A DNA stretch of 42,880 nt from an uncultured Faecalibaculum sp. (GCF_910588395.1 NZ_CAJUPA010000020.1:1-42880), one strand, 5' to 3'. Numbered from the stretch's first letter, positions 1-8,340 are shown. The notes: generated by a model not told the origin, from the letters alone. Numbers and translations: made by a program.

Positions 1-56
1 CGACCCTAAGGTCGCGTTATTGTAGGGGGTGGACCCTGTCCAATTTTGCGTATTCC
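1..56. other. Window-edge sequence, possibly the end of an insertion element
   Basis: This stretch holds no gene. It begins with a small inverted repeat (CGACC-CTAA-GGTCG, positions 1-14) and then a GT-rich string starting TGTAGGGGGTGG at 21 and running through CCTGTCC at 35-41. It resembles the TG-starting terminal repeats of some insertion sequences, but the partner end is outside the window, so this is a weak guess. Confidence 0.2.
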
Positions 57-102
57 AAAAAGACCGCTTTCCTCTGCCGGCAGGCAGAGGAAAGCGGTCT
101 TT
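57..102 (-). terminator. Strong intrinsic terminator of the sugar-sensing operon
   Basis: A perfect 18-bp stem (61-78 with 83-100) around a GGCA loop is followed, in the minus direction, by a run of five T (57-61 on the plus strand reads A). It lies 46 bases beyond the stop codon of the last minus-strand gene and should end that operon. Confidence 0.9.
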
Positions 103-147
103 GTCTGTTCTTTCGGTGTTCTGATCAGCCTGTGGCCGGAAAGGGAT

Positions 148-1446
148 TCAGCTGCGCAGATAGGAGCGAATTGTCTCCTCGATTTCCACCAGCTGCAGAT
201 CCAGATCTTCCGGATCAGCCGCGGCTTTTTCCATCCGGTCCGCCAGCTGTTCCCGGGCGGATTCGTATTTCGCAAACCGCACTCTGGTCCCTTCCTGGTT
301 CATGATCGCCCGCACAGTATCGCCGGACAGCCCGGAATCATCCAGAAATGCATCCAGCAAAGACTTGTCAGTCTGCAGCACACACATTCCCTGAGAATGC
401 TCCAGGATGCCTGTCTGAGTTGTCTGATTCACACAGAATTCCTTGATGAGATCCCAGGCCAGTTCTCCTTCCCGGGTCCCGGCGCTCATGCCCATGACCA
501 GACTGTCCCCGGCATACCGGATGGTCCGGTCCGATGCCTGGGGAAGACTGATGCAGATCCAGTCAAACCCGGTATATTTCTTCACTTTCCAGGGCCAGGG
601 ATTGTAGGTGATGAACTCCGCATAAGACATTGGAGCAAAGGCCACCCGCCCGGCCTCCATGAGCACCTCCCGCTCTGTCTGACTGCCCATGAACTCCGTC
701 AGCTCCCGATAGGTTTCTGTCACTTTCCGCACCTGATCGCCCCTGAGATCCACGTTGTGGCCGTCATCGGAGAAGAGGTCCAGACCGCTGGCTTCTGCCA
801 GATCCAGCCAGTCGTAATCCACCACACCGTACTGATCCGGGGTGCCGTCGTGATTCAGGTCCCTGGTCAGCTGCCTGCACAGAGCCAGGAACTGTTCCGG
901 CGTCCAGGATTCCTCCGGGACATTCAGTCCTTCCTCCTTCAGCAAAGAGACATTCACGAACATGAGACGGGGATTCATCATATAAGGAAGGGCATATTGC
1001 GAATACTGATATTTTCCGGACTGGACAGCGGCGGGAAAGAAATCCGATTCCGAACAGCTGTCATCCTGCCGGAGGTAGGGATCCAGGTTTTTCAATACCC
1101 CCAGACTGGCGTATTCGCCGAACTTTTCATCGGGCATGACAAAGACATCGGGAACCTCTCCCATCACCACGGCATCATCGAGCCATTGGGTGTAGTCGTT
1201 TATCCGGATCCCGGATTCATACACCACATCCACCATCGGATGGTTCGCTTTAAACCGCGCGATGGCTTCGTCAATATACTCATAGCCGGAAGACTCATGC
1301 ACCTGCCAGGGACTGCCCGCATAGATTCCCAGCCGCAGGGTACGGCGTCCTGTCAGAGTGCAGCCGCAGAGGTTCATCACCATGGACAGACACAATCCGG
1401 CTACAGCCAGCCCCAGGACACTTCTTCTGACCTGACCGGTTCTCAT
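148..1446 (-). CDS. Extracellular solute-binding lipoprotein (family 1, carbohydrate type)
   Basis: A 432-residue family 1 extracellular solute-binding protein, the kind that delivers sugars or oligosaccharides to ABC importers from the outer face of the membrane. Residues about 9-28 form a lipoprotein signal ending in LCGC, with Cys29 as the expected lipidated residue (Cys at -2 is unusual). The body shows typical SBP features: an early RLGIY strand, Y-x-YIDEAIARF, a DVFVMPDEKFGEYA segment and a Trp-rich substrate region around YNPWPWKVKKYTGFDW. It is the last gene of a four-gene minus-strand operon; its ATG overlaps the response-regulator stop as ATGA. No permease or ATPase gene lies nearby, so it may work with a permease encoded elsewhere or have a sensing role. 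Family call is firm; substrate is unknown. Confidence 0.85.
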   Translation of the reverse strand: MRTGQVRRSVLGLAVAGLCLSMVMNLCGCTLTGRRTLRLGIYAGSPWQVHESSGYEYIDEAIARFKANHPMVDVVYESGIRINDYTQWLDDAVVMGEVPDVFVMPDEKFGEYASLGVLKNLDPYLRQDDSCSESDFFPAAVQSGKYQYSQYALPYMMNPRLMFVNVSLLKEEGLNVPEESWTPEQFLALCRQLTRDLNHDGTPDQYGVVDYDWLDLAEASGLDLFSDDGHNVDLRGDQVRKVTETYRELTEFMGSQTEREVLMEAGRVAFAPMSYAEFITYNPWPWKVKKYTGFDWICISLPQASDRTIRYAGDSLVMGMSAGTREGELAWDLIKEFCVNQTTQTGILEHSQGMCVLQTDKSLLDAFLDDSGLSGDTVRAIMNQEGTRVRFAKYESAREQLADRMEKAAADPEDLDLQLVEIEETIRSYLRS

Positions 1447-2096
1447 AGCCGGAACATCGCCGACTGCACCGCCCAGATGGCCAGCTGGGTCCGGTCCCGA
1501 AGATCCAGCTTGGCAAGAATCTGCGAAAGGTAGTTCCGGATGGTGCCCTCCGAGAGGTACAACGTACCGGAAATCTCCTTATTGGACTTGCCCTTTCCCA
1601 CCTCGCGGATGATCGCCCGCTCCGTCTCTGACAGGGACGCTTCTTTTTCGGGTTCCACTTCAATGCCGGTGGATTCCGGAACCCGGGAAAACATATCCAC
1701 CACTTTGTGAGCCACATCCGGGTTGATCATGGCCCCGCCATGATGGACGGTTCTGATCGCCTTGACCAGATCCTGACTGGGGAGGCCCTTGAGAAGATAG
1801 CCCGAGGCGCCGTACCGCAGGGCGGAATACACGAAGTCATCATCGTCAAAGGTGGTCAGAATGATCACCTTCACATGAGGAAAGCGTTTTTTGATTTCCC
1901 GGGTGCACAGAACCCCGTCGATCCGGGGCATGCGGATATCCAGAACCGCCACATCCACCGGCATCTGACCAATGAGAGACAGAGCCTGGGCTCCATCCTG
2001 GGCTGTGGCACAGACATGGATGTCCGGTTCGCATTCCAGCACGATTTTCAGAGACTCCCGGATCATGGCCTGGTCGTCTGCAAGGATCACATTCAT
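1443..2096 (-). CDS. NarL/LuxR-type response regulator
   Basis: A 217-residue NarL-family response regulator. The receiver domain (about 1-120) starts MNVILADDQ with the acidic pair Asp7-Asp8, and the phosphoacceptor is Asp53 in VLDIRMP; the KG at the end of the fifth strand (SGYLLKG) supplies the conserved Lys. The C-terminal LuxR helix-turn-helix runs from LSETERAI to about residue 210, with the typical SNKEISGTLYLSEGTIRNYLSQILAKL recognition region split over two helices. Start and stop overlap both neighbours by ATGA, so it is translationally coupled to the kinase before it and the binding protein after it. It presumably activates this operon or a sugar-transport operon elsewhere. Confidence 0.93.
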   Translation of the reverse strand: MNVILADDQAMIRESLKIVLECEPDIHVCATAQDGAQALSLIGQMPVDVAVLDIRMPRIDGVLCTREIKKRFPHVKVIILTTFDDDDFVYSALRYGASGYLLKGLPSQDLVKAIRTVHHGGAMINPDVAHKVVDMFSRVPESTGIEVEPEKEASLSETERAIIREVGKGKSNKEISGTLYLSEGTIRNYLSQILAKLDLRDRTQLAIWAVQSAMFRL

Positions 2097-3400
2097 TCTC
2101 GGTATTCTCCTTTCGTCAATGGGATCCGCGCTTCTGTCAGAAAGCCGTCAGATCCGTCAAAGAGCAGCGTTCCATGCAGAGAAGAGACATTCTCTTCCAT
2201 CTGCGTCAGGCCATACCCATAGGTGATGGTCTTCTGAGGAAGTCCGCGGCCGTTGTCCCGGACCGTGATTACCAGCCAGTCACCGTCGACCGCGAAACGG
2301 ACAGCTGCATGGGTGGCGGCCCCGTGGCGCCGGGCATTGGTGATGGACTCCTGCACCAGGCGGAAACACACATCTTCCTTGGCCTTGTCCACGTCCAGAG
2401 AATCCGCCTGATAGTCCAGATCGATGGTCATGGCCGTGACAGACTCGAACTCCCGGATCATTTTCTCCAGGGCCCCCTTCAGGCCACGCTGTTCCAGGGC
2501 TCCGGGCCGCAGTTTCTGAAGACTCGCGCGGACATCGCCGATGCCCTCGGAGACCACCTGCCGCACCAGATGCAGCTGGGATTTCGCCATTTCCGGGTTT
2601 TTGTCCATGATCACCAGGGTGGCGTCAATGCCCGCCGCAATCCCTGTGAGGGCATGTCCCAGGGTGTCGTGGATTTCCCTGGCCAGCCGTTTGCGCTCCC
2701 GGCTTTCCGCAATCTGTTCCGTCATCTGTGCATAATGCCGCAGATCTTCGTTGACGCGGTTCATCATGTTCAGTTCCTGCGCGATGTTCTCCTTCTCCTG
2801 ATGCAGGTCAATCAGAAACTCGCACATGAAGGCGATGAACAGCACCAGCGTGGCGGATTCCAGCAGCGACTGCCCGAAAGCCAGCAGGCTCGCGGTGCTG
2901 TGTTCAAATACCGAAAAGTAGGCACCGGTGCTCACCATGGGGATCATGGGGGTGATTACTTCGTAGGAAAACAGCAGGTACAGTCCGGTCAGGATACTGC
3001 CGATGCCCACCATGTACCGTGCCTGGAATCCCCGCATGGTGTACAGGACATCGGAGAACACCAGCAGAAGCAGCGGACGGCAGCTCAGGTTCACGTTCCA
3101 GATGATGATGCAAGCCAGCAGTGTCTTGAAGCCGGCACAGAGCAGGATCCCGGACTTGCTTCCCTGGACGGTATTGAGAATGAGCCAGCTCAGGAGACTG
3201 CAGAGAATGAAACTCAGCCAGAACACCATCCAGGGACTGGAAGGAGCGTGCGGGATGGACTGCAGAAAGGAAGAGGATTCTCCGGATTCCACAATGTGCA
3301 GCGATCCTGCCAGCATGACGCCGGCGGTGTACAGGACCAGCAGGAAACTCAGTGCCGTCATGGCCTGACGGATCCGCTTCATGGCCAGCATATTATTCAT
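2093..3400 (-). CDS. NarL-family sensor histidine kinase (HisKA_3)
   Basis: A 435-residue membrane kinase. About five or six hydrophobic segments occupy residues 14-200 (for example 14-36, 58-80, 90-118, 130-155, 178-198), with no sizeable extracellular domain. The DHp domain is of HisKA_3 type: RERKRLAREIHDTLGHALTGI, phosphoacceptor His244. The HATPase domain follows with an N-box ITNARRHGA and a G-box DNGRGL. The start codon lies one base after the stop of the upstream periplasmic-type binding protein and its end overlaps the response regulator by four bases. Because it lacks its own sensor domain, signal input most likely comes from the binding protein encoded just before it. Confidence 0.92.
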   Translation of the reverse strand: MNNMLAMKRIRQAMTALSFLLVLYTAGVMLAGSLHIVESGESSSFLQSIPHAPSSPWMVFWLSFILCSLLSWLILNTVQGSKSGILLCAGFKTLLACIIIWNVNLSCRPLLLLVFSDVLYTMRGFQARYMVGIGSILTGLYLLFSYEVITPMIPMVSTGAYFSVFEHSTASLLAFGQSLLESATLVLFIAFMCEFLIDLHQEKENIAQELNMMNRVNEDLRHYAQMTEQIAESRERKRLAREIHDTLGHALTGIAAGIDATLVIMDKNPEMAKSQLHLVRQVVSEGIGDVRASLQKLRPGALEQRGLKGALEKMIREFESVTAMTIDLDYQADSLDVDKAKEDVCFRLVQESITNARRHGAATHAAVRFAVDGDWLVITVRDNGRGLPQKTITYGYGLTQMEENVSSLHGTLLFDGSDGFLTEARIPLTKGEYRE

Positions 3401-3401
3401 G

Positions 3402-4364
3402 TCACTGCCACTCCGTCAGGGAATACCCGCCGATGGTTTTCCCGTCAATCAGGGACACTTCCACAGGGATGTAATGAGGCACGCGTTTTCCGGACAGATG
3501 CTCATACATCGTGCTTGCCGCAATGGAACCGATGGAGATCGGGGATTGCGCCACTGTCGCGAACTGAGCGGGATGGACTGCGATCCGGCTCTTCATGTCC
3601 GGCGTGCCGTCAATGCCATACACCAGAACGGAATTCAGTCCCGCTTCCTCGAGGGCTGCGATGGCTCCAAGAGCCGAGGGGTCGTTGAGGGCCATCACGA
3701 CCGATCCATCCGGGTGCAGACGAATGAGTTCTTCCATGGCCGGCATGGCCTGTTCGAGCTGTCCCTCGCATTCGGCTTCCCCGATCACTGTATACCCCGG
3801 GACGGATTCCACCACCGAGAGAAATCCGCGGATCCTGTCACTCGCGGAGACCGCTTCAGAATGTCGCAGGAGCCAGATCCTGGCGGAATCGGTTTTCTCC
3901 AGCAGGTCCTGGCCGCACTGCCTGCCTGCATCGTAGTTGTCCGAAATCACCGTCGACAGCAGCATGGAGTCATCCTTGAGCGTGGAATCCACGGCAATCA
4001 CCGGGATCCCCGCCTTCTGTGCCCGGCGCAGGACCGGACCCAGGGATACGGAATCCACCGGATTCACAAAAATCCCGTCCACGTCATCGGCTATAAACTG
4101 CTCCACCTGTTCAATCTGCCGGTCGGCATTCATGAGGGGATCGCGAACCACCAGACTGTCACCGTGTTCTGTGACAGCCTTGCGCAGTTCCGTGTTGATG
4201 ACCTGATAAAACGGGTTGTTCATGGTCATGTACGTCGCCCCGAACACAAGATGTTCCCGTCGGATGATTCCCGCTGTGAACACCAGAGATCCCAGGGCAA
4301 AGACCGCCATCATGACCAGCCAGAACCGCAGGTTTCCCTTCAGATTCTTCATAGTCCAATTCAC
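3402..4364 (-). CDS. Membrane-anchored sugar-binding protein (RbsB-like), probable sensor partner
   Basis: A 320-residue periplasmic-binding-protein type I fold (Peripla_BP_4, ribose/galactose-binding-like). Residues about 13-33 form one N-terminal membrane segment with no lipobox Cys, so it is probably a signal anchor rather than a lipoprotein. Family motifs include NPFYQVINTELRKA, QIEQVEQFIADDVDGIFVNPVDS and PVIAVDSTL. I chose the GTG at 4362-4364 because AGAGGAAG lies about six bases upstream; the internal ATG at 4352 would be too far from it. First gene of the operon, one base before the kinase start. Membrane-anchored binding proteins that feed ligand information to a kinase are known (XylFII with LytS in clostridia); this looks like the same idea with a NarL-type kinase. 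Confidence 0.85.
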   Translation of the reverse strand: MNWTMKNLKGNLRFWLVMMAVFALGSLVFTAGIIRREHLVFGATYMTMNNPFYQVINTELRKAVTEHGDSLVVRDPLMNADRQIEQVEQFIADDVDGIFVNPVDSVSLGPVLRRAQKAGIPVIAVDSTLKDDSMLLSTVISDNYDAGRQCGQDLLEKTDSARIWLLRHSEAVSASDRIRGFLSVVESVPGYTVIGEAECEGQLEQAMPAMEELIRLHPDGSVVMALNDPSALGAIAALEEAGLNSVLVYGIDGTPDMKSRIAVHPAQFATVAQSPISIGSIAASTMYEHLSGKRVPHYIPVEVSLIDGKTIGGYSLTEWQ

Positions 4365-4384
4365 CGCTTTCTTCCTCTGTCATT

Positions 4385-4468
4385 TTCTGATTATCAGAAC
4401 GATTTTGCAAAGAAATTCGACGAATCGGGGGATATGTTGAAAATAAACGTATGATTCTTTGGAATCAT
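4385..4468 (-). promoter_or_regulatory. Promoter/operator region of the sugar-sensing operon
   Basis: A perfect 15-bp palindrome, TTCTGAT-T-ATCAGAA (4385-4399), contains a minus-strand -10 candidate GATAAT (4390-4395). A second inverted repeat, ATGATTC-TTTG-GAATCAT, lies at 4451-4468. No clear -35 is seen. The overlap of -10 and palindrome suggests a repressor site; the binding protein is unknown. Confidence 0.45.
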
Positions 4469-4672
4469 AAAGTTATGGCAGGATTCCGCCGATGCCGGCA
4501 TGTGTCAAGTGGTGCCAGAGAGTACGAAAAAACCGCAGAACGGTCTGCAGCTTCCGGCAAACTGGCGTGAGGTAAAAAGCGGTGCCTGCCTGTAGGCCAG
4601 TCAGAGGTTTTCGTCCTGGCCGGAGCCGGCGGATCATCTGCCCAAAACCAGCAGCATCACCATGAATGAATT

Positions 4673-4733
4673 AAAACAGACTGTTTTATCCGGCAGGCAG
4701 TCAGTATAATGGTCCCATTGGCAGGACCAATGG
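4673..4733 (+). promoter_or_regulatory. Promoter and inverted repeats upstream of the LytTR operon
   Basis: TATAAT at 4705-4710 is a good -10. A palindrome AAAACAG-A-CTGTTTT (4673-4687) covers the expected -35 position, and a second inverted repeat CCATTGG-CAGGA-CCAATGG (4715-4733) covers the expected start of transcription. The rest of the 4365-4800 gap shows nothing recognisable. The palindrome over a poor -35 fits activator control, possibly by the LytTR regulator itself, but known LytTR sites are usually direct repeats. Confidence 0.5.
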
Positions 4734-4800
4734 CTCTATCCAACTCTCTGCATGCTGTCCAGGCATGCGGCTGCCGGAAGGTTCTGCAGGAAAGGGAAGC

Positions 4801-5535
4801 ATGGAAGACAAGAAGCAATATGAGCTGGTCCTCTGCGAAAACGATCCGCTGCAGAGGGAAGACATGATCCGGATCCTTTCGCAGCTGGCACCGGAGCTGG
4901 TCATTCGTCCTGTCACAGGATCCCTGGAACTGCAGCGGCTCCTGCAGGGGCCGCAGACAGCCGGCACGAAGCGGATATTTCTCATGGACATTGTCCTGGA
5001 CAACGGGGAAGACGGCATTGATCTGGCCAGATACATTCACCGCCTGGACCCCGGGTCGCCGGTGATATTCATGAGCGCCTACCTGGAAAAATCCTGTGAG
5101 GTCTATGATGTGGAACACTGCTACTTCATATACAAGCCGCAGAAGGAACAGCGGCTGAAAGCCGCGTTGTCCAGGGCGCTGCGCCAGCTGCAGGACCAGC
5201 CCAAACCACTGGTGATCCACGATGGAACGGCCATCTACCGGGTGGAGCCTTCGTCCATCCTGTGCATGGAACGGGTCCGGCGCTGGACGTTCATCACCTG
5301 CCGGAACCGGGTGCTGAAAGCCAGAGAAGATCTGCGCACTCTGCTCGAACAGCTGCCGGACAGCTTTGTGCAGTGTCACCGCAGCTATGTGGTGAATTAC
5401 TCCATGACCGCTGCCTTCTACGGCACAGAATTCGAACTTGCCAACGGACTGCGCATTCCGGTCTCCAGAGCTCATCAGGCTGAAATCCGCCAGTCCTACA
5501 GCCGGTTCCTGCTCCGGGAGGAATCATTGTGCTGA
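4801..5535 (+). CDS. LytTR-family response regulator (AgrA-like)
   Basis: A 244-residue response regulator. The receiver domain has acidic Glu13-Asp15 in CENDPL, phosphoacceptor Asp63 in LMDIVLDN and the conserved Lys112 in YKP. The C-terminal LytTR DNA-binding domain (about 137-240) shows the family pattern SSILCMERVRR..TFIT and SFVQCHRSYVVNYSM, followed by the GLRIPVSR strand. The start was set at 4801 because GGAAAGGG lies just upstream; an upstream ATG at 4765 has no ribosome site. It overlaps the next gene by seven bases. LytTR regulators of this kind normally pair with AgrC-type GHKL kinases, here apparently encoded as two proteins. Confidence 0.93.
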   Translation: MEDKKQYELVLCENDPLQREDMIRILSQLAPELVIRPVTGSLELQRLLQGPQTAGTKRIFLMDIVLDNGEDGIDLARYIHRLDPGSPVIFMSAYLEKSCEVYDVEHCYFIYKPQKEQRLKAALSRALRQLQDQPKPLVIHDGTAIYRVEPSSILCMERVRRWTFITCRNRVLKAREDLRTLLEQLPDSFVQCHRSYVVNYSMTAAFYGTEFELANGLRIPVSRAHQAEIRQSYSRFLLREESLC

Positions 5536-6317
5536 AGGGCAGGCCGCTGATTTACATGATTCTGTTTTTCGTGTCTGAAGCGCTCATGGTCGGCGCTTCG
5601 CCATTTCTGTTTCGCAGCTGGAGCTATGAACAGGCACAGGTGGCCATCCTGGGCCTGTTTGCAATCAGCGCCTTTCTCTGTCTTCTGCTCATGAAGTCTC
5701 TCATGGCCATGATCCGCCGGGATGCATCGGCCCAGGCACTGGAAACACTGAAGGACATGGAGCTCGAGCAGCTCGCGGCGATGGTGCAGACCGGTCAGGA
5801 AATCGAAGCCATACGGTCCCGTATCCGGCAACACCCGTCAGTCATCCAGGACCTGGAGGAGGACCTTCCGGATCTGTATGTCAGCCGCTGTGACAACCCG
5901 GTGGCGGATGCCATCCTGTTCAGGAAGTCCAGAGAAATGAAAGAACAGAACATCCGCAGTCATTTTCAGGTCTCACTTCCGGCAGACCTGCCGCTGGATT
6001 CGGCCATTCTTTTGAGCCTGCTCACAAACCTGCTGGACAATGCCATCCTGGCTGCCTTGCAGTGTCCGCCGGAGCGCCGGTTTGTGTCTCTGGAAGCCGG
6101 ACTGCGGCGCAACTGTCTGGTCTGCATTTGCGAAAACTCCGTTTCTGACAACGCCGCCATTACCCCTGGTCTGTCCAGCAAAAACAGGCCTGGTCACGGA
6201 CACGGACTGCAGATCCTGGAAGATCTCTGCACACAGCAGGGAGGCCAGCTAAAGGGTGTCATGGAAAACGGCCGGTGCCGGTTCACTGCCACTCTCTGGC
6301 TCGAGGAAGAAGCATGA
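5529..6317 (+). CDS. GHKL ATPase-domain kinase subunit lacking a recognisable H-box
   Basis: A 262-residue protein with two N-terminal membrane segments (about 8-28 and 37-61), a helical stretch (65-115) and a GHKL ATPase domain. The region YVSRCDNPVADAILFRKSREM matches the conserved segment found just before the ATPase of AgrC-type kinases; the N-box is NLLDNAI (167-173) and the G-box GHGHGLQIL (222-230). The position where such kinases carry RHDxxNH instead reads IRSRIRQHPSVIQDL (about 95-109): no HDxxN. GTG start with GGGAGGA eight bases upstream; its stop overlaps the next ATG as ATGA. It probably phosphorylates the H-box of the next protein in trans. The trans reaction is inference. Confidence 0.85.
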   Translation: MLKGRPLIYMILFFVSEALMVGASPFLFRSWSYEQAQVAILGLFAISAFLCLLLMKSLMAMIRRDASAQALETLKDMELEQLAAMVQTGQEIEAIRSRIRQHPSVIQDLEEDLPDLYVSRCDNPVADAILFRKSREMKEQNIRSHFQVSLPADLPLDSAILLSLLTNLLDNAILAALQCPPERRFVSLEAGLRRNCLVCICENSVSDNAAITPGLSSKNRPGHGHGLQILEDLCTQQGGQLKGVMENGRCRFTATLWLEEEA

Positions 6318-7144
6318 CCATCAACTGGCTTCATCTGCTGGTTCTGGTCCTGCAGTGCCTGGTGCAGTCCTGGTTTCTGAGCCGGTATTTCGATACAGGA
6401 CGACGGGGCTTTCTGATATATGGCGGGTTTTTTCTGTTCGTCCTGTATCCCCTGGATGCGATCTGTCCCCTGGACTGGGCGCTGCTGAAAAATATCCTGA
6501 ACTGCATAGCCCTGCTGCTGCTGTTTCGGGTCATGAACCCGGAACTGAGCCTGAAGCAGCGGCTGCTCGGCTTTGTCCTGTACTGGCTTCCGCTGCCGCT
6601 GTGTGAAATCCCGGTTCACAGTCTGATCCATCTGCTGAACATGCAGTTCATTTTCTCCCAGGACATTTATGTGCTGTTTGGTCAGACTCACTGGCTTCTG
6701 GGACTGGCACAGCTGCTCGCCACATGGATCATGGCGCTGATCTACGGACTGATCCTGAAAAAAGTCCGCTCTTCGAGCCCCAGTCAGACCCTGTTTCTGT
6801 ACCTCACGTCTTTGCTGGCCAGTCTTTCCATCCTGGCTTTCTACTGCATCAGTCTGTCTTATCCCCGTGGTTATGCCGCGACCTGGCAGCAGTATGTACT
6901 CATGACGGTCATGCTGGCGGCTTTCGATGTGTGGTTTGCCGTTTCTCTCCATCGATATATGCAAAGACAGACAGACATCAGAGCCGGACAGATCATACGG
7001 CAGGAATACCGGAAGCAGCTGCAGGCACTGCTCAAGCCCGACCTGAGCCGGCAGGAACTGCGCCGGTTCCGCCACGATCTGATCAACGCCCTGGAACATG
7101 AGCGGCTGACGCAAAGCAGCCGCTCCGCAGATGATCTTCCCTGA
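6314..7144 (+). CDS. Polytopic membrane sensor ending in an AgrC-type H-box, no ATPase domain
   Basis: A 276-residue protein with six or seven membrane segments (about 4-22, 32-52, 58-73, 82-110, 126-148, 158-182, 193-213), then a helical linker (215-245) and RRFRHDLINAL (250-260), the H-box of AgrC-type kinases with phosphoacceptor candidate His254. The protein stops 18 residues later, so it has no dimer-helix remainder and no ATPase domain, and an intrinsic terminator follows at once, which argues against a simple sequencing frameshift. ATG at 6314 chosen because GAGGAAG precedes it. Together with the preceding gene it supplies all parts of an AgrC-like kinase. No AgrB/AgrD genes or pheromone precursor are visible nearby. 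Confidence 0.82.
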   Translation: MTINWLHLLVLVLQCLVQSWFLSRYFDTGRRGFLIYGGFFLFVLYPLDAICPLDWALLKNILNCIALLLLFRVMNPELSLKQRLLGFVLYWLPLPLCEIPVHSLIHLLNMQFIFSQDIYVLFGQTHWLLGLAQLLATWIMALIYGLILKKVRSSSPSQTLFLYLTSLLASLSILAFYCISLSYPRGYAATWQQYVLMTVMLAAFDVWFAVSLHRYMQRQTDIRAGQIIRQEYRKQLQALLKPDLSRQELRRFRHDLINALEHERLTQSSRSADDLP

Positions 7145-7151
7145 CAAATCC

Positions 7152-7185
7152 GCCTGCATGCAGCCTGTCGCACGCAGGCTTTTTT
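7152..7185 (+). terminator. Terminator of the LytTR/split-kinase operon
   Basis: GCCTGC-A-TGC, eight-base loop, GCA-C-GCAGGC stem (7152-7157 with 7174-7179 plus an inner TGC/GCA) followed by six T. Confidence 0.85.
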
Positions 7186-7318
7186 CTCCTGATCAGTGAT
7201 GCCGATGCCGGCCACATGGTCCCGGGACCTGTAAATCCACGGGTTTCAGGACGGAAGACCGCTGCATTTGTCTGATATATGTGCATACATATAAAAAAAT
7301 ACGTATATTCAACCATCA

Positions 7319-7351
7319 CAGGCTCGCTTTCCGAGCCCTGTGTTCTATAAT
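7319..7351 (+). promoter_or_regulatory. Promoter region of manA
   Basis: TATAAT at 7346-7351, 26 bases before the manA ATG. Just upstream is an inverted repeat CAGGCTCG-CTTTC-CGAGCC (7319-7337) covering the -35 position, a possible operator. The -35 itself is poor. Confidence 0.5.
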
Positions 7352-7377
7352 GAGGACAGAAACGAGGTACTTCAAAA

Positions 7378-8340
7378 ATGGCGATTGTGAAACTGCACCC
7401 CGCGTTCAAGGATTACATCTGGGGCGGGACCAAGCTGAAAGAACTCTACAATAAAAAAACCGACATGGATCCCCTGGCCGAGAGCTGGGAACTGTCCACA
7501 CACAAGGACGGACAGAGCGAAGTCGTGACAGGCGATGACGCCGGAAAGACACTCTCACAATACATTGAAGACAAAGGCTGGCAGGTGCTGGGCACAGACT
7601 GCAAAGACATGAACCGGTTCCCTGTGCTGATCAAGCTCATTGACGCGAAGGAACCCCTGTCCATTCAGGTCCACCCGGATGACGAGTATGCCTGGCGCGT
7701 GGAGGGTGAACCTGGAAAAACCGAAATGTGGTACATCCTGGATGCCGAACCCGGCGCTTTCCTGTATTTCGGCGTAAAGCGCCACACTGACCGGGAGGAA
7801 TTCCGGAAGGCCATCGAAGACGGCACGGTTCTCGACCTGCTTCGGGCGGTTCCGGTCCACAAAGGCGATGTGTTCTTCATCAAGTCCGGCACGATCCATG
7901 CCATTGGCGCCGGCATCCAGATCTGCGAAATCCAGCAGAACTCCAACACCACCTACCGTGTCTATGACTTCGGACGTGTGGGCAAGGACGGCAAGCCCAG
8001 GGAACTGCACATTGACAAGGCCCTGGATGTGTCGATTTTCGATCCCATCGACTCCGACTTCAAGCCCATCGGAGAGAAAGTGGACAACGGCCAGGCTTCA
8101 ACCGAAATGCTGGCAACCTGCAACTACTTCACGACCTTCGTGACGGAAGTGCATGGCAAGGTGACCATTGACCAGGATGACGAAAGCTTCGGCTCGATCA
8201 TCATGATCGAAGGCGATGCGATCATCTCCAATGACGGCACCGAGCTGCATGCCAACAAAGGCGACTCGATTTTCATCGACGCAGGCAGCGGCAAGGTCGA
8301 TATCGTGGGCAACTGCACCTATATCTATACACGGGTATAA
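7378..8340 (+). CDS. manA: Mannose-6-phosphate isomerase, class I
   Basis: A 320-residue zinc enzyme that interconverts mannose 6-phosphate and fructose 6-phosphate in the cytoplasm. Family signatures are clear: KDYIWGGTKL near the N-terminus, ESWELSTH, the metal-site strand SIQVHPDD, GKTEMWYIL, and the second metal/active-site region GTIHAIGAGIQICEIQQ followed by NTTYRVYDFGR. The length is normal for the short Gram-positive form. The ATG is preceded by GAGGT about ten bases away. It is a single-gene unit between two terminators. A sugar-sensing operon lies upstream but on the other strand, so shared regulation is only a guess. Confidence 0.96.
   Translation: MAIVKLHPAFKDYIWGGTKLKELYNKKTDMDPLAESWELSTHKDGQSEVVTGDDAGKTLSQYIEDKGWQVLGTDCKDMNRFPVLIKLIDAKEPLSIQVHPDDEYAWRVEGEPGKTEMWYILDAEPGAFLYFGVKRHTDREEFRKAIEDGTVLDLLRAVPVHKGDVFFIKSGTIHAIGAGIQICEIQQNSNTTYRVYDFGRVGKDGKPRELHIDKALDVSIFDPIDSDFKPIGEKVDNGQASTEMLATCNYFTTFVTEVHGKVTIDQDDESFGSIIMIEGDAIISNDGTELHANKGDSIFIDAGSGKVDIVGNCTYIYTRV

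Noticed and set aside
7083..7160. Frameshift joining the H-box protein to a downstream ATPase domain
   Set aside because: The stop is followed within eight bases by an intrinsic terminator and then by manA; no ATPase sequence exists downstream in any frame.
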